DNA of 64,000 nt from Nonomuraea soli (GTDB taxonomy: Bacteria > Actinomycetota > Actinomycetes > Streptosporangiales > Streptosporangiaceae), in contig NZ_JACDUR010000002.1 of assembly GCF_013761175.1 (NCBI RefSeq), positions 248,001-312,000 on the forward strand. Direction: 5' to 3'. The position numbers and the translations under genes are program-made. Of the stretch, positions 18,504 to 26,833 are shown piece after piece (position 1 is the stretch's first letter; each line of letters starts with the position of its first letter). The notes below the pieces were generated by a model. It did not search any database. It saw nothing but the letters and a program-made list of their open reading frames with translations, and had not been told where the DNA came from.

Positions 18504-19247
18504 TCAGTGCTCCCGCAGCAGGCTGCCCGCGCCGTACACCGGGTCGGTGATCCCGCTGTCGCGCAGGGCCATCCACCACGTGGCCGCGTTGATGGCGATC
18601 ACCGGCTTGCCCAGCCACCGCTCGGCCTCATCGGCCAGCCGCACCATCGACAGGTTCGTGCCGCACTGCACCAGCGCGTCGACCTCGGCGGAGTTCACCT
18701 CGAGCAGGGCGGCGCGCAACTCGTCCTCGCCCACGTGGGCGATCGACACCGCGGTGGGGCACTTGAGCCCCTTGATCGCGACGACGTCGAAGCCGATCTC
18801 GGAGAAGAACCTGACCACGTTCTCGTCGCCGACCGGCTGGTAGGGGGTGACCACGCCGATCCTGCGCGCGCCGTACAGCTTCAGTGCCCGCTCGCAGGCC
18901 TCGGCGCCGGTGGCGACCCGCAGGCCGGTGATGGCGTTGATCTGGCTGACGAACTGCCGGTTGCCTTCGACGCCGCCCCAGAAGGTCTCGGCGGACATGC
19001 CCATCACCATGGAGTCGGGCTCGCAGGTCAGCACCCGCTCGCAGGCCGCGCCGATCTCGGAGCGGATCTGCTCCAGCAGGCGCTCCATGCCCTCGTCGCC
19101 GTCCATGTTCTGGTCGCGGATGTGGATGCGGCCGAAGTGCGCGGTCACGCCGGGCACGGTCATCCGGTAGAAGTCGGGCTCGACGATCGTGTTGGTGGAG
19201 GGCGCGATGACGCCCAGCTTGGCGCGCCAGCCGAGCGCGTCGGTCAC
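18504..19247 (-). CDS. Asp/Glu racemase superfamily protein, maleate isomerase / arylmalonate decarboxylase-like
   Basis: 247 residues, GTG start at 19247 after GAGGAAGG, overlapping the stop of the upstream dehydrogenase by 4 bases (GTGA). Seen: VIAPSTNTIVEPDF near the N-terminus, VMGMSAETFWGG with serine 85 where two-cysteine racemases carry the first catalytic cysteine, and LVQCGTNLSM with cysteine 195 retained. Known: maleate cis-trans isomerases and racemases use two cysteines, while arylmalonate decarboxylase keeps only the second. The single-cysteine arrangement therefore leaves decarboxylase-like or altered isomerase chemistry open. It is the last gene of a nine-gene operon and probably acts on a small dicarboxylate late in the pathway. 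Confidence 0.8.
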   Translation of the reverse strand: MTDALGWRAKLGVIAPSTNTIVEPDFYRMTVPGVTAHFGRIHIRDQNMDGDEGMERLLEQIRSEIGAACERVLTCEPDSMVMGMSAETFWGGVEGNRQFVSQINAITGLRVATGAEACERALKLYGARRIGVVTPYQPVGDENVVRFFSEIGFDVVAIKGLKCPTAVSIAHVGEDELRAALLEVNSAEVDALVQCGTNLSMVRLADEAERWLGKPVIAINAATWWMALRDSGITDPVYGAGSLLREH

Positions 19248-19939
19248 GGGAGCACCTTCCTCTTGGTGAAGGGGGCGGAGGCGAAGCGGGCCATGACCTT
19301 GCGGCGGGTCAGCCACCGCACGTGCGCGCCGTTGGTCCTGCGCTCCACGGCCTGGACGGCCAGCCAGGGCGTGACGGTCTCGACGCGGTCGGCCAGGATG
19401 TCGAAGATCTTGCGCGACTGCGGGGTCAGGTCGCGCACCAGCAGGTCGGTGACGACCATGCCGGGGCTGAGCAGCCCGACGGAGACGCCCGCGGGCACCT
19501 CCTTGGCCAGCGCCTTCGTCAGCGTCGTCAGGGCGCTCTTGGTCGCGCCGTAGACGGAGATGCCCGCGACGGCCCGGCCGTCGCTGCCCAGGCCCTCCAT
19601 GTTCCACACGTGCCCGTGCCCCTGGGCGGCCATGCCGGCGAGCGCGACCGCGCAGCCGTTGATCACCCCCAGCAGGTTGACCGCGACCACCCGCTCGGCC
19701 TGCAGCCGGTCGAGCTCCCACAGCGGGAGCCGGTCGTGGGTGATGCCGGCGTTGTTGATCCAGACGTCGACCTGGCCGTGCTCCTTGACGGCCGCGTCCC
19801 AGGCCGCCTGGACCTGGTCGCGGTCGCTGACGTCGCAGGTGGCGCTGCCGAAGGCGACGACCGTGTGCCCCATCGCGGTGAACTGCCCGGCCAGGCCGCG
19901 GCCGATGCCGCGGGTGCCGCCGGTTATGACGATGACCAT
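19244..19939 (-). CDS. Short-chain dehydrogenase/reductase
   Basis: 231 residues, ATG at 19939. It has the classical SDR pattern: TGGTRGIGRG nucleotide-binding loop, NNAG, and the YGATK catalytic tyrosine-lysine pair. It should interconvert an alcohol and a ketone with NAD(P)H. The start lies 16 bases inside the end of the upstream gene and the stop overlaps the next start, so it is part of one tightly coupled operon. The C-terminus ends in a basic RRKVMARF...KRKV tail, slightly longer than usual. Substrate unknown. Confidence 0.88.
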   Translation of the reverse strand: MVIVITGGTRGIGRGLAGQFTAMGHTVVAFGSATCDVSDRDQVQAAWDAAVKEHGQVDVWINNAGITHDRLPLWELDRLQAERVVAVNLLGVINGCAVALAGMAAQGHGHVWNMEGLGSDGRAVAGISVYGATKSALTTLTKALAKEVPAGVSVGLLSPGMVVTDLLVRDLTPQSRKIFDILADRVETVTPWLAVQAVERRTNGAHVRWLTRRKVMARFASAPFTKRKVLP

Positions 19940-20823
19940 GTGAGCACTCCGTGAATCACCTCGTCGAGACGGTTGCCGGCGAAGACCTCGTAGACGACGG
20001 CGAGCATGGATCCGGCGCCCATGCCGGGCGCGGCGTCCATCATGAACTCGCGGCCGTGCACCCTGCGGGCGCCGCCGAGGTGCAGCACCGGGTAGCTCGC
20101 CCTGCCGTACGCCTGGGCGTTGCCCCACACCTGCGGGCCCTCGTAGAAGGAGCGGAAGCCGTCGCGCCGCACCTCGGTCGTGTACGGCTCGCCCAGCGTC
20201 ATCCGGTGCCTGGCGCGCAGCAGGTCGACGGGCTCGACCTCGATGGAGACGTCGAGGGTGCCGCGCGGCTTCTGGTCGGCGCCGTACACCTCGCACACGC
20301 CGGAGTAGGCGCCCGCCGCCTTGGTCGGCAGGATGTACGGCACCGGCCCGTTGGTGGTCTCGGCGGCCAGCCACTCGTCGACCAGGGCGGCGTCGCGGGT
20401 GTAGAGGCCGTTGAAGCAGCCCACGATCGCGGGTCCCTGCGACAGCAGCGAGGAGTAGACCTGGGTGTCGCCGATCGTCTGGTTCCAGGTGTTGAGCCCG
20501 ACCTGCCAGCCGGGCCCGTAGTAGTGGGCGTCCACGAAGGCGCCGTAGGGCCGGCCGCTGCCGTGGAAGTCGGGCCCGGTGTAGAGCCGGTCGGCGTCGG
20601 AGTCGACCACGCCGAAGGCGAACGGCGCGCCCAGGCGGAAACGCCCGGCCAGCGGGCCGCCGCCGGTCAGGCCGCCGTCCATGACGTAGGTGGTCGTGCC
20701 GTCCTCGAAGATCGACGAGCGGCGGATGTCCTCGTATCCCTGCCAGGTGCCGGTGGCGTCGAACAACGACGGCCTGCCGACCCATTCGCCCTGGATACGC
20801 TGCTGCCACTGGCTGGGCTTCAC
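19924..20823 (-). CDS. Unrecognised beta-rich protein in the oxygenase operon
   Basis: 299 residues, GTG at 20823, overlapping the upstream stop by 4 bases (GTGA). No signal peptide, membrane segment or known catalytic motif. It is rich in aromatic residues, glycine and short strands, and seems to contain two similar halves: QGEWVGRPSLFDATG near residue 11 and TLDVSIEVEPVDLL near 200. The tryptophan-glycine pattern is reminiscent of calycin or lipocalin-like proteins such as DUF3598, but this is only an impression. Its place between a Rieske oxygenase pair and a dehydrogenase suggests binding or processing of the pathway intermediate. Confidence 0.6.
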   Translation of the reverse strand: MKPSQWQQRIQGEWVGRPSLFDATGTWQGYEDIRRSSIFEDGTTTYVMDGGLTGGGPLAGRFRLGAPFAFGVVDSDADRLYTGPDFHGSGRPYGAFVDAHYYGPGWQVGLNTWNQTIGDTQVYSSLLSQGPAIVGCFNGLYTRDAALVDEWLAAETTNGPVPYILPTKAAGAYSGVCEVYGADQKPRGTLDVSIEVEPVDLLRARHRMTLGEPYTTEVRRDGFRSFYEGPQVWGNAQAYGRASYPVLHLGGARRVHGREFMMDAAPGMGAGSMLAVVYEVFAGNRLDEVIHGVLTWSSS

Positions 20824-21527
20824 CGCAGCAGCTCCCCACGCACCCGCTCGGCCTGCTCCTGGCCGAGCAGGCGGGTGACCTGCAGCCAGACCGGGTCGAC
20901 GTCGGGCGAGAACAGGTTGGCGCGGTTGACCAGGTCGCGTTCGGCCAGGTCGCGTTCGGCCAGGTCGCCTCCGGCCTCGGGCACGCCGCGGTCGAGCAGG
21001 TCGAGCCAGTGGTCGAGGTAGGCGTCGACGGTCGGCCCGAGCTTGGCGAAGGCCTCCTCGGTGGCGCGGCACACCAGCATCCACGGCGACATCATGGCCC
21101 GCTGGCGTGGTCCCACGGCGGCGGGGGACAGGCCGTCGAGCTGCCAGGCCTGCTCCAGGTGCGTCGTGAGCGGCAGGAAGCAGGCGTCGAGGTAGGCCAG
21201 GTTGACCGCCAGCTCCGCCCGGGGGATCAGGTCGAGGTGCATGGCGTGGTAGTCGGCCGAGGCCACCGCGTCCAGCGTGAAGTGCGGCACGGCGGAGCCA
21301 GGGGGCGTGAACACGAAGATCATGTGGCTGTCGAGGCCGATCGGCGCGACCACCAGGCCCACCGTGACGACCTTGACCCCGTCGTCGCCGCCACGCAGGA
21401 CGCGCAGGCGCCCGACCGGATGCGGTGACATCGGTGAGGTCAGCGGCACGTCCTCGGACGCGGCCAGGCCCAGGGCGGCGCTCAGCCGCTCCAGGGTGCG
21501 CTCACTCAGCGCTTCCGGCAGGCTCAT
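20820..21527 (-). CDS. Possible bilin / red-chlorophyll-catabolite reductase-like protein (copy 2)
   Basis: 235 residues, ATG at 21527 with GAGGAGAACG upstream, starting inside the end of the Rieske gene (26-base overlap). Key stretch: VPHFTLDAVASADYHAMHLDLIPR (split here as PHFTLDAV and YHAMHLDLIPR), which resembles the substrate-pocket strands of ferredoxin-dependent bilin reductases and plant RCC reductase. MSPWMLVCRATEEAF and DAYLDHWLDLLDRG follow. A short duplicated AERDL appears near residues 196-205, from a small tandem DNA repeat at about 20934-20967. A second, longer protein with similar features lies two genes upstream. The family assignment is by eye and uncertain. Confidence 0.5.
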   Translation of the reverse strand: MSLPEALSERTLERLSAALGLAASEDVPLTSPMSPHPVGRLRVLRGGDDGVKVVTVGLVVAPIGLDSHMIFVFTPPGSAVPHFTLDAVASADYHAMHLDLIPRAELAVNLAYLDACFLPLTTHLEQAWQLDGLSPAAVGPRQRAMMSPWMLVCRATEEAFAKLGPTVDAYLDHWLDLLDRGVPEAGGDLAERDLAERDLVNRANLFSPDVDPVWLQVTRLLGQEQAERVRGELLR

Positions 21528-22638
21528 CTCGTTCTCCTCGGGCCTTGTGCACCCAGGCACGGGCCAGGTCGGGGTTGTCGCGGCGGGCGGGTGAGGCGAT
21601 CACGGTGGCCTGGCGGCGCGGCACGTCGCCGGTGACGATGTCGTCGCCGTCGACCCACCAGCCCTGGTCGATCAGCTGCTGACGCCGCCTGCGGTAGGCC
21701 ACCTGCAGCGCGTCGCTGCGGATGTGGAGCTCGGCGGCCAGGTCGAAGGGCAGCAGCTCGGGCCGCTGCGACTCGACCACGGGCCGGTCCTGCTCGAAGA
21801 TCTTCTGGATGCGTTTGACGGCGTTGCCGTCGGCCCACTTGCCGGTGAAGAAGTTGCGGTAGCCCACGATCTTCACCAGGGTGCGCTCCTGGCTGAGCGG
21901 GATGTTGTAGTCGTAGAGGATCAGGTCGCCGAACGGCAGGCGCACGTGCAGCTTGACGATGTTGGGCAGGTACCAGCCGTTGGTGACGACGACGTGCTCC
22001 GGCCTCGGCCGGCGCCTGGCCAGCGCGCCCCACAGGCCCTTGGGCAGCGGCGGGCTGAGCAGGATGTCGGCCTCGGCCTGCCACTCCTTCTGGGTCACCT
22101 CGAAGTCGGGGATCTCCGGCTTGTCGGGGTTGCCGAAGGCGGTCCCGTGCACGAACGGGGTGTGCGCGGCGTCGACGACGTTCTCCATCGTGCGCTCGTA
22201 GTTGGCCTCGACCGTGGTCTCCCAGTAGACGGCGCGGAAGGCCGGGTCGTCGTGCTCGGGGATGTGCGGGATCGGCGGCCGCTCCTGCTCGGGCAGGTCG
22301 CCCAGGAAGGCCCAGACCATGCCGTAGCGCTCCACCACCGGGTAGGCGTCGACCCTGGCCTTCTTCGGGATGCCCCGGCCGGGCGGGTTGGCCGGGATCT
22401 TCACGCAGGCGCCGTCGCCTTCGTACTCCCAGCCGTGGTAGGGGCAGGTGATGCGGTCGTCGGTGAGCGTTCCCATCGACAACGCGCCGCCCCGGTGCAC
22501 GCACAGGTCGGACAGGCACGCCACCTGGCCGTCGCGCCTGCGCCAGACCACGAAGTCCTGTCCGAGGCAGGTGACCTTGCGCGGCCTGTGCTGCACCGCG
22601 TGGCTGAACTCGACGGCGTACCAGAAGTTCTTCAGCAT
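21502..22638 (-). CDS. Rieske non-heme iron oxygenase, catalytic subunit
   Basis: 378 residues, ATG at 22638 with GGAGAG upstream. Rieske [2Fe-2S] ligands are C46-x-H48 and C65-x2-H68. The mononuclear iron site shows H159 and H164 in VDAAHTPFVH, preceded by the conserved aspartate 156. Such enzymes hydroxylate or cleave rings using electrons from a reductase or ferredoxin; no dedicated reductase gene is visible in the operon. The vanillate demethylase / pheophorbide-oxygenase-like class, which uses a single alpha-type chain, fits the length. It stands between two proteins that may be related to bilin reductases, which recalls the oxygenase-reductase pair of chlorophyll breakdown, though the substrate is unproven. 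Confidence 0.92.
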   Translation of the reverse strand: MLKNFWYAVEFSHAVQHRPRKVTCLGQDFVVWRRRDGQVACLSDLCVHRGGALSMGTLTDDRITCPYHGWEYEGDGACVKIPANPPGRGIPKKARVDAYPVVERYGMVWAFLGDLPEQERPPIPHIPEHDDPAFRAVYWETTVEANYERTMENVVDAAHTPFVHGTAFGNPDKPEIPDFEVTQKEWQAEADILLSPPLPKGLWGALARRRPRPEHVVVTNGWYLPNIVKLHVRLPFGDLILYDYNIPLSQERTLVKIVGYRNFFTGKWADGNAVKRIQKIFEQDRPVVESQRPELLPFDLAAELHIRSDALQVAYRRRRQQLIDQGWWVDGDDIVTGDVPRRQATVIASPARRDNPDLARAWVHKARGERDEPAGSAE

Positions 22639-22646
22639 GGGCTCTC

Positions 22647-23540
22647 CTACCGGCGTCGCGAGGCACCCGGGAGGCTGTGGGCCTCGCCGTACAGGTGTGT
22701 TCGCAGGAACGCCGTGATGAGTTGCGCGATCTCCGAACGTGGTTCGGTCTCGGGTTCCAGGTCCAGGAAGGCCCTGGCCGCCGTCGGGTCGACCGGGTCG
22801 GCGACGGCGAAGTGGTTGGCGCCCTCGAACAGCGCCAGCACGTGCTGCCCGTCGCGGTCGGTGAGGGCTTCCTCGAACGTGCGGGTCACCGGGTCGGAGG
22901 CGTGCCGCCGCTCGCCGTAGCGGTCGGCGCTGCCCATGATGACCCCGTCGCGGGTGCCGCCCACCAGCAGGACCGGGCAGTCGACCTGCGCGGGCAGGAC
23001 CGTGCCGGCCGGCCAGCCGAGCATCGTGGCCACCATGGTGTGGGCGCCGTAGGCGAAGACCGCCTTGACCTGCGGGAAGTGCCTGGCCGACTGCAGCACG
23101 ACCGAGCCGCCGGCCGAGTGGCCGCCGAGCGCCACCCTGTCGAGGTCCAGCGCGCCCTTCAGCAGGGGGATCCGCTCCAGCGACGACAGGATCGAGCCGA
23201 TCGCCGGGCAGGTCGGGCGCGTGCCGTACCACTCGGGCGTCGCCGCCTCCAGGTCCACGCCGGGCGTCAGCCCGTACTCGCCACCGAACAGCTCGGCCAC
23301 CCGGTCGAAGGTCACGCAGACGAACCCCGCCCGCGCGACCTCGGTGGCCAGCCAGCGGTAGGAGTCCTGGCCGACGTTGATGCCCGACACGAACAGCACG
23401 ACCGGGTAGGGCCCGCCGTCCGGCGCGGCCGTGCCGGTGAGCCTGCCCGGCTCCCGCGCCGGGTAGTAGACCTTCAGGTGGGCGGTGCCGAACGGCGGCT
23501 CGCCTCCTGTGTCGGCCGCCCACCACAGCGACCTGATCAC
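22647..23540 (-). CDS. Alpha/beta hydrolase, dienelactone hydrolase or PET-hydrolase-like
   Basis: 297 residues, GTG at 23540 in a GTGA overlap with the upstream stop. It has the nucleophile elbow GGHSAGGS, an early VVLFVSGINVG oxyanion strand, and a late LFEGANHFAV segment with the likely catalytic histidine. It would hydrolyse an ester or lactone. The upstream ribosome site is weak, so translation is probably coupled to the preceding gene. It lacks a signal peptide, so it is cytoplasmic. Confidence 0.85.
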   Translation of the reverse strand: MIRSLWWAADTGGEPPFGTAHLKVYYPAREPGRLTGTAAPDGGPYPVVLFVSGINVGQDSYRWLATEVARAGFVCVTFDRVAELFGGEYGLTPGVDLEAATPEWYGTRPTCPAIGSILSSLERIPLLKGALDLDRVALGGHSAGGSVVLQSARHFPQVKAVFAYGAHTMVATMLGWPAGTVLPAQVDCPVLLVGGTRDGVIMGSADRYGERRHASDPVTRTFEEALTDRDGQHVLALFEGANHFAVADPVDPTAARAFLDLEPETEPRSEIAQLITAFLRTHLYGEAHSLPGASRRR

Positions 23541-24334
23541 GACGGCCTCGGCAGCGTGCGGTCGCCGCCCCACAGGGCCCGCACCAGCTGGTCGGTGAGC
23601 TCCTGGCCGAAGAAGCGCACGCCCATGACGTTGGCCGGGTCGCGCTCGGCGATGTTGCGCCGGATGGCGAGGTCGGTCGCGGCCAGTGCCGGGCGCTCCG
23701 CCTCCGGCACCGGTTCTGCCTCGTCCACCCAGCGCAGCCACTGTTCCACCTTCGCACGCGTCACCTGGCGCACCACCTCCAGGTTGGGCTGGGTGCGCGG
23801 GAAGGAGTAGCAGTGGGCGGTGGGCGACAGGCTGGCCCTGATGAAGCCCGAGCGGCTGGTGAACCAGGTGAAGTCGGGGTTCTCCTCGCGGAAGGACACC
23901 CAGGAGGCGTCCTGCTCCGCGTAGTGGCGGTCGAAGTAGCCGCCGTCCTCGACCAGGTTCACCCGCGGCAGGTGGTCGACGTAGAACCAGCCCTCGGGCC
24001 ACACCAGCAGCGCGATGCCCAGGTGCGGCACCCTGACCTGCGGCCCGAGCCACACCGTCAGGTGCAGGTTGGCGAAGCTGGCCTTCGGGTTGCCCAGCCA
24101 GGAGTGGACCATCCAGTCGACCTCGGGCCCGCTGTAGGCCTCCAGGCTGCCGCCCGGACCGTCAGGGCTGCCGTAACTGTCGAGGCTGCAGGGGTCGCGC
24201 TCCACCCGGAACCTGGCGTCGATCATGGCCTTGAGGTCGGCCAGGATGCCGCGTAGCTGCTCGAAGGTCTGCGTGACGTCGATGACCGGAGAGTCGTCGA
24301 GCATCTGCTCGACATGCTGGAGCGTCTCCTTCAC
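23537..24334 (-). CDS. Possible bilin / red-chlorophyll-catabolite reductase-like protein (copy 1)
   Basis: 265 residues, GTG at 24334 with AGAGG upstream. The middle has a PHLGIALLVWPEGWFYVDHLPR-type stretch (key parts PHLG, VWP, YVDHLPR), then DRHYAEQDASW and SLSPTAHCYSF. This order of strands and helices resembles RCC reductase and the ferredoxin-dependent bilin reductase fold, and the gene is a likely distant paralogue of the 235-residue protein in the same operon. It contains no cofactor motif. An alternative is a structural partner of the Rieske oxygenase. Confidence 0.5.
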   Translation of the reverse strand: MKETLQHVEQMLDDSPVIDVTQTFEQLRGILADLKAMIDARFRVERDPCSLDSYGSPDGPGGSLEAYSGPEVDWMVHSWLGNPKASFANLHLTVWLGPQVRVPHLGIALLVWPEGWFYVDHLPRVNLVEDGGYFDRHYAEQDASWVSFREENPDFTWFTSRSGFIRASLSPTAHCYSFPRTQPNLEVVRQVTRAKVEQWLRWVDEAEPVPEAERPALAATDLAIRRNIAERDPANVMGVRFFGQELTDQLVRALWGGDRTLPRPS

Positions 24335-24349
24335 CCGTGCACCTCTGTT

Positions 24350-24937
24350 TCATTCACTGGAACGCTGTTTCCTTTCAGCAGCATGTCGCGAAACGGTGGC
24401 CGCTGTCCAGAGCCCGGCCAGCATGACGGCCTCGCCCAGGTTGCCGAGGATCGGCACGACCACGCCCGCTCCCGAGGCCACGAGCAGGAACAGCGCCGAG
24501 AGGAACAACCACGGCGAGCCGTGCCTGCGCCAGGTCGCCACCCCCGCGGCCAGCAGCACGGCCGTGGTGATCAGGGCCGCCACCGGCGGCGACGACTCGG
24601 CCGAGACGTAGCGCAGGGTGCCCGCCCAAGCGCGCGGCTCCAGACGCAGGTCCGCCAGGGCCACCGTGTCGACGACGATCAGCGCCGCCGCCACGATCCA
24701 GGCGGTGCGCACCAGCACGCCGTGGAGCATCGCCGCGTAGACGATGAGGAGCGGCGTCAGCGCCGCGTGGATGGCGAACCTGGCGAAGTTGAGCGACTCC
24801 CCGGCGCTCAGGGCGATGATCGCGCAGTCGGCGGCGATCCCCAGCCCGACGATTCCCGGGATCCACGCCTTGCGGGAGAGCAGCAGCAGGGCGAGCCCGG
24901 CCTGGACGCAGGCCAGCGCGCCGTACACCAGCGGCAT
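24350..24937 (-). CDS. Small integral membrane protein, unknown function
   Basis: 195 residues with about six hydrophobic helices and a basic C-terminal tail (RHAAERKQRSSE). The ATG at 24937 overlaps the upstream stop by one base (TGATG), so it is translationally coupled. No known family is recognised. In this operon it could be an uptake or membrane-anchoring component, but nothing in the sequence shows which. Confidence 0.7.
   Translation of the reverse strand: MPLVYGALACVQAGLALLLLSRKAWIPGIVGLGIAADCAIIALSAGESLNFARFAIHAALTPLLIVYAAMLHGVLVRTAWIVAAALIVVDTVALADLRLEPRAWAGTLRYVSAESSPPVAALITTAVLLAAGVATWRRHGSPWLFLSALFLLVASGAGVVVPILGNLGEAVMLAGLWTAATVSRHAAERKQRSSE
24359..24372. promoter_or_regulatory. 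Possible IclR-type operator (weak)
   Basis: GGAAC-GCT-GTTTCC lies at the very end of the membrane-protein gene and 25 bases upstream of the next start. It shares GGAA(A)CGCTGT with the site at 33487. An internal promoter is possible, but because it lies within coding sequence this could be coincidence. Confidence 0.3.
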
Positions 24938-25218
24938 CACGGCTCGTAGTCCACGACGGCGCGGGCGGCCAGGCGCGGGCGCAGCCAGCCGGCCAGTTCC
25001 AGGTGGGCGGGGTGCTCCTGGTAGCCGCGCAGCGCCTCCAGCGAGTCGTGGGTGGTCGTCATGCACAGGTCGTAGGAGACGGGGGAGCCGACGACGTCGA
25101 GCCCGACGTGGATGGCGGCGATCTGCGGCACCGCGCCCTCCAGTGATTCCAGCAGGTCCTTGGCCGTCGCGGCGTCGGCGGGGTCGGTGAACTTCATCAG
25201 GACGACGTGGGTGAGCAC
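24937..25218 (-). CDS. Dabb-domain (stress-responsive alpha/beta barrel) protein
   Basis: 93 residues, GTG at 25218 with AGAGGAGG. The N-terminus LTHVVLMKFTDPADA and the central SYDLCMTTTHDSLEALRGYQEHPAH pattern (split by loops) match the small ferredoxin-like Dabb barrel. Members act as dimeric lyases, cyclases or monooxygenase-like enzymes. It is the first gene of the leftward operon. A Dabb enzyme beside oxygenases often handles an unstable aromatic intermediate, which is inference here. Confidence 0.85.
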   Translation of the reverse strand: MLTHVVLMKFTDPADAATAKDLLESLEGAVPQIAAIHVGLDVVGSPVSYDLCMTTTHDSLEALRGYQEHPAHLELAGWLRPRLAARAVVDYEP

Positions 25219-25260
25219 CGGGGGCCTCCTCTGGACGTTTGTGCCGGAATCCTAAAGAAT

Positions 25261-25274
25261 GGAAACAGAGTTTC
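25261..25274. promoter_or_regulatory. Candidate IclR operator between divergent promoters
   Basis: GGAAAC-AGA-GTTTC: the arms GAAAC (25262-25266) and GTTTC (25270-25274) are perfect inverted repeats. The site sits between the Dabb-first operon (leftward) and the nitrilase gene (rightward). IclR proteins are known to bind TGGAAAN-type palindromes, and similar half-sites occur at the promoters next to the IclR gene at 33572. Confidence 0.5.
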
Positions 25275-25297
25275 ACCAGACGTAACGTGGAGGCCAT

Positions 25298-26833
25298 GTG
25301 GTCCGGGTCGCAGCAGCCCAGTTCGAGGTCGGCACCGACAGCGCGGCCAACCTCGCGTCCTGCCTCCGAGCGATCGACGCCGCCGCCTCGCAGGGCGCCG
25401 CGCTGGTCGTCCTGCCGGAGTTCTGCAACCACCTGTCCTGGTACGAAAGCCGCGAACAGGCCAGGGAGCGGGCGTGCAGGCACGACGACGCCTTCCTGAC
25501 GGCGATCGCCCGGCGTGCCGCCGGCCACGCGATCCACGTCAAGATCGGCGTGACGCTCGCCCGCGACGACGGCCGCACCACCGGCGCCTCCCTCCTGTAC
25601 GGCCCCGACGGCACGCTGCTGGGCGAGGCCGACAAGCAGATCCTCATGGGCGCCGAGAACGACCACCTCGACCGGGGCGTGAGCGCCGGTCCCGTCGTGC
25701 GGACGGCGCTCGGGCGCCTGGGCCTGTACGCGTGTATGGAGGGCGTCATCAACGAGGTCACCAGAGGGCTCGCGCTGCGCGGGGCCCAGGTGCTGCTCAA
25801 CAGCCTCAACTCCTTCGCCACCGACGAGGCGTCGCTGCACATCCCGGTGCGCGCCGCCGAGAACAAGGTGTGGGTGGTGGCCGCCAACAAGGTCGGGCCG
25901 CTGATCCCCGCCGACCGGCTCGACGCCGTCAGCGCCGGGCTCAAGGTGCCGCCGCAGTGGCTGCACGGGGCGGGGGAGAGCCAGATCGTCGCGCCCGACG
26001 GCACCGTGGTCGCCAAGGCGCCCCGCGAGGGCGAGGCCGTCGTCGTGGCCGACATCGACCCCGGCGCGGCCGACGCCGCGCGGGCACGCCTGTTCGCCAC
26101 GCGCCGCCCGGAACGTTACGGCCCCGTCGCCGAGCGCCCCCGCGGACGCCGCGCCCCCGCAGGAGCGCCGTCGTTGAAGGTCGCGGTGGTACGAGGGGAC
26201 GCGGCCTCGGTACGGCAGGCGGCGCAGGAGGGCGCGCGGCTCATCGTGCTGCCCGAGGGGTCACCCGTGTCGGAGACGGAGGCACGCCTGGCCGTGAGCG
26301 GCACCGGCGCCCACGCGGTCACCGGCGGCGGGGCCCTGGTGGGCGAGGACGGCGCGACACCGCCCCCGGACCCCTCCTGCCCCGTCCACGAGCTCCCCTG
26401 GGGCCGGCTGGCGATCATCGCGGGCGACGCGGCCAGGCATCCCGAGGAGTTCCGCCTGGCCGCCCTGGCCGACGCCGACGTGGTGGCCGTGCCCTTCACC
26501 CCGCGCGAGTCCTGGGAGCTCCGCCTCGGCCTGCTGGAACGATCGGCGGAGAACCGGCTGAACGTCGTCGCCGCGGGCGGAGAGGGCCCCGACGGCCAGG
26601 CCGGCGCCATCCTCGGCCTGCCCGCCGACTTCACCCTCTGGACCGCCTGGCAGGGACCCTTCACCGGCCGCATCAGCCACCCCATCGTCACCGAGGTGAA
26701 GAACGGCGACACCATCGTGCACGCCGAGATCTGGCCCGCCCGCGCGGTCAACCGGCACGTGTCACGCGGCACCGACCTGGTCGACGGCCGCCCCTGGTCG
26801 CTGTGCGAGGCGCTCGTGGCTCAGAGCGGGTAG
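25298..26833 (+). CDS. Carbon-nitrogen hydrolase with a second, degenerate nitrilase domain
   Basis: 511 residues, GTG at 25298 after GGAGG. The N-terminal half has the complete nitrilase-superfamily triad: E41 (VVLPEF), K113 (EADKQIL) and C146 (YACMEG). A basic/proline linker near 275 leads to a second domain that starts again like a nitrilase (LKVAVVRGD, LIVLPEGSP) but reads LAIIAGDAARHP where the catalytic cysteine should be, so it is probably inactive. The first domain should hydrolyse an amide, nitrile or carbamoyl group. It runs divergently from the Rieske operon and overlaps the convergent aldehyde dehydrogenase by 13 bases. Confidence 0.88.
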   Translation: MVRVAAAQFEVGTDSAANLASCLRAIDAAASQGAALVVLPEFCNHLSWYESREQARERACRHDDAFLTAIARRAAGHAIHVKIGVTLARDDGRTTGASLLYGPDGTLLGEADKQILMGAENDHLDRGVSAGPVVRTALGRLGLYACMEGVINEVTRGLALRGAQVLLNSLNSFATDEASLHIPVRAAENKVWVVAANKVGPLIPADRLDAVSAGLKVPPQWLHGAGESQIVAPDGTVVAKAPREGEAVVVADIDPGAADAARARLFATRRPERYGPVAERPRGRRAPAGAPSLKVAVVRGDAASVRQAAQEGARLIVLPEGSPVSETEARLAVSGTGAHAVTGGGALVGEDGATPPPDPSCPVHELPWGRLAIIAGDAARHPEEFRLAALADADVVAVPFTPRESWELRLGLLERSAENRLNVVAAGGEGPDGQAGAILGLPADFTLWTAWQGPFTGRISHPIVTEVKNGDTIVHAEIWPARAVNRHVSRGTDLVDGRPWSLCEALVAQSG

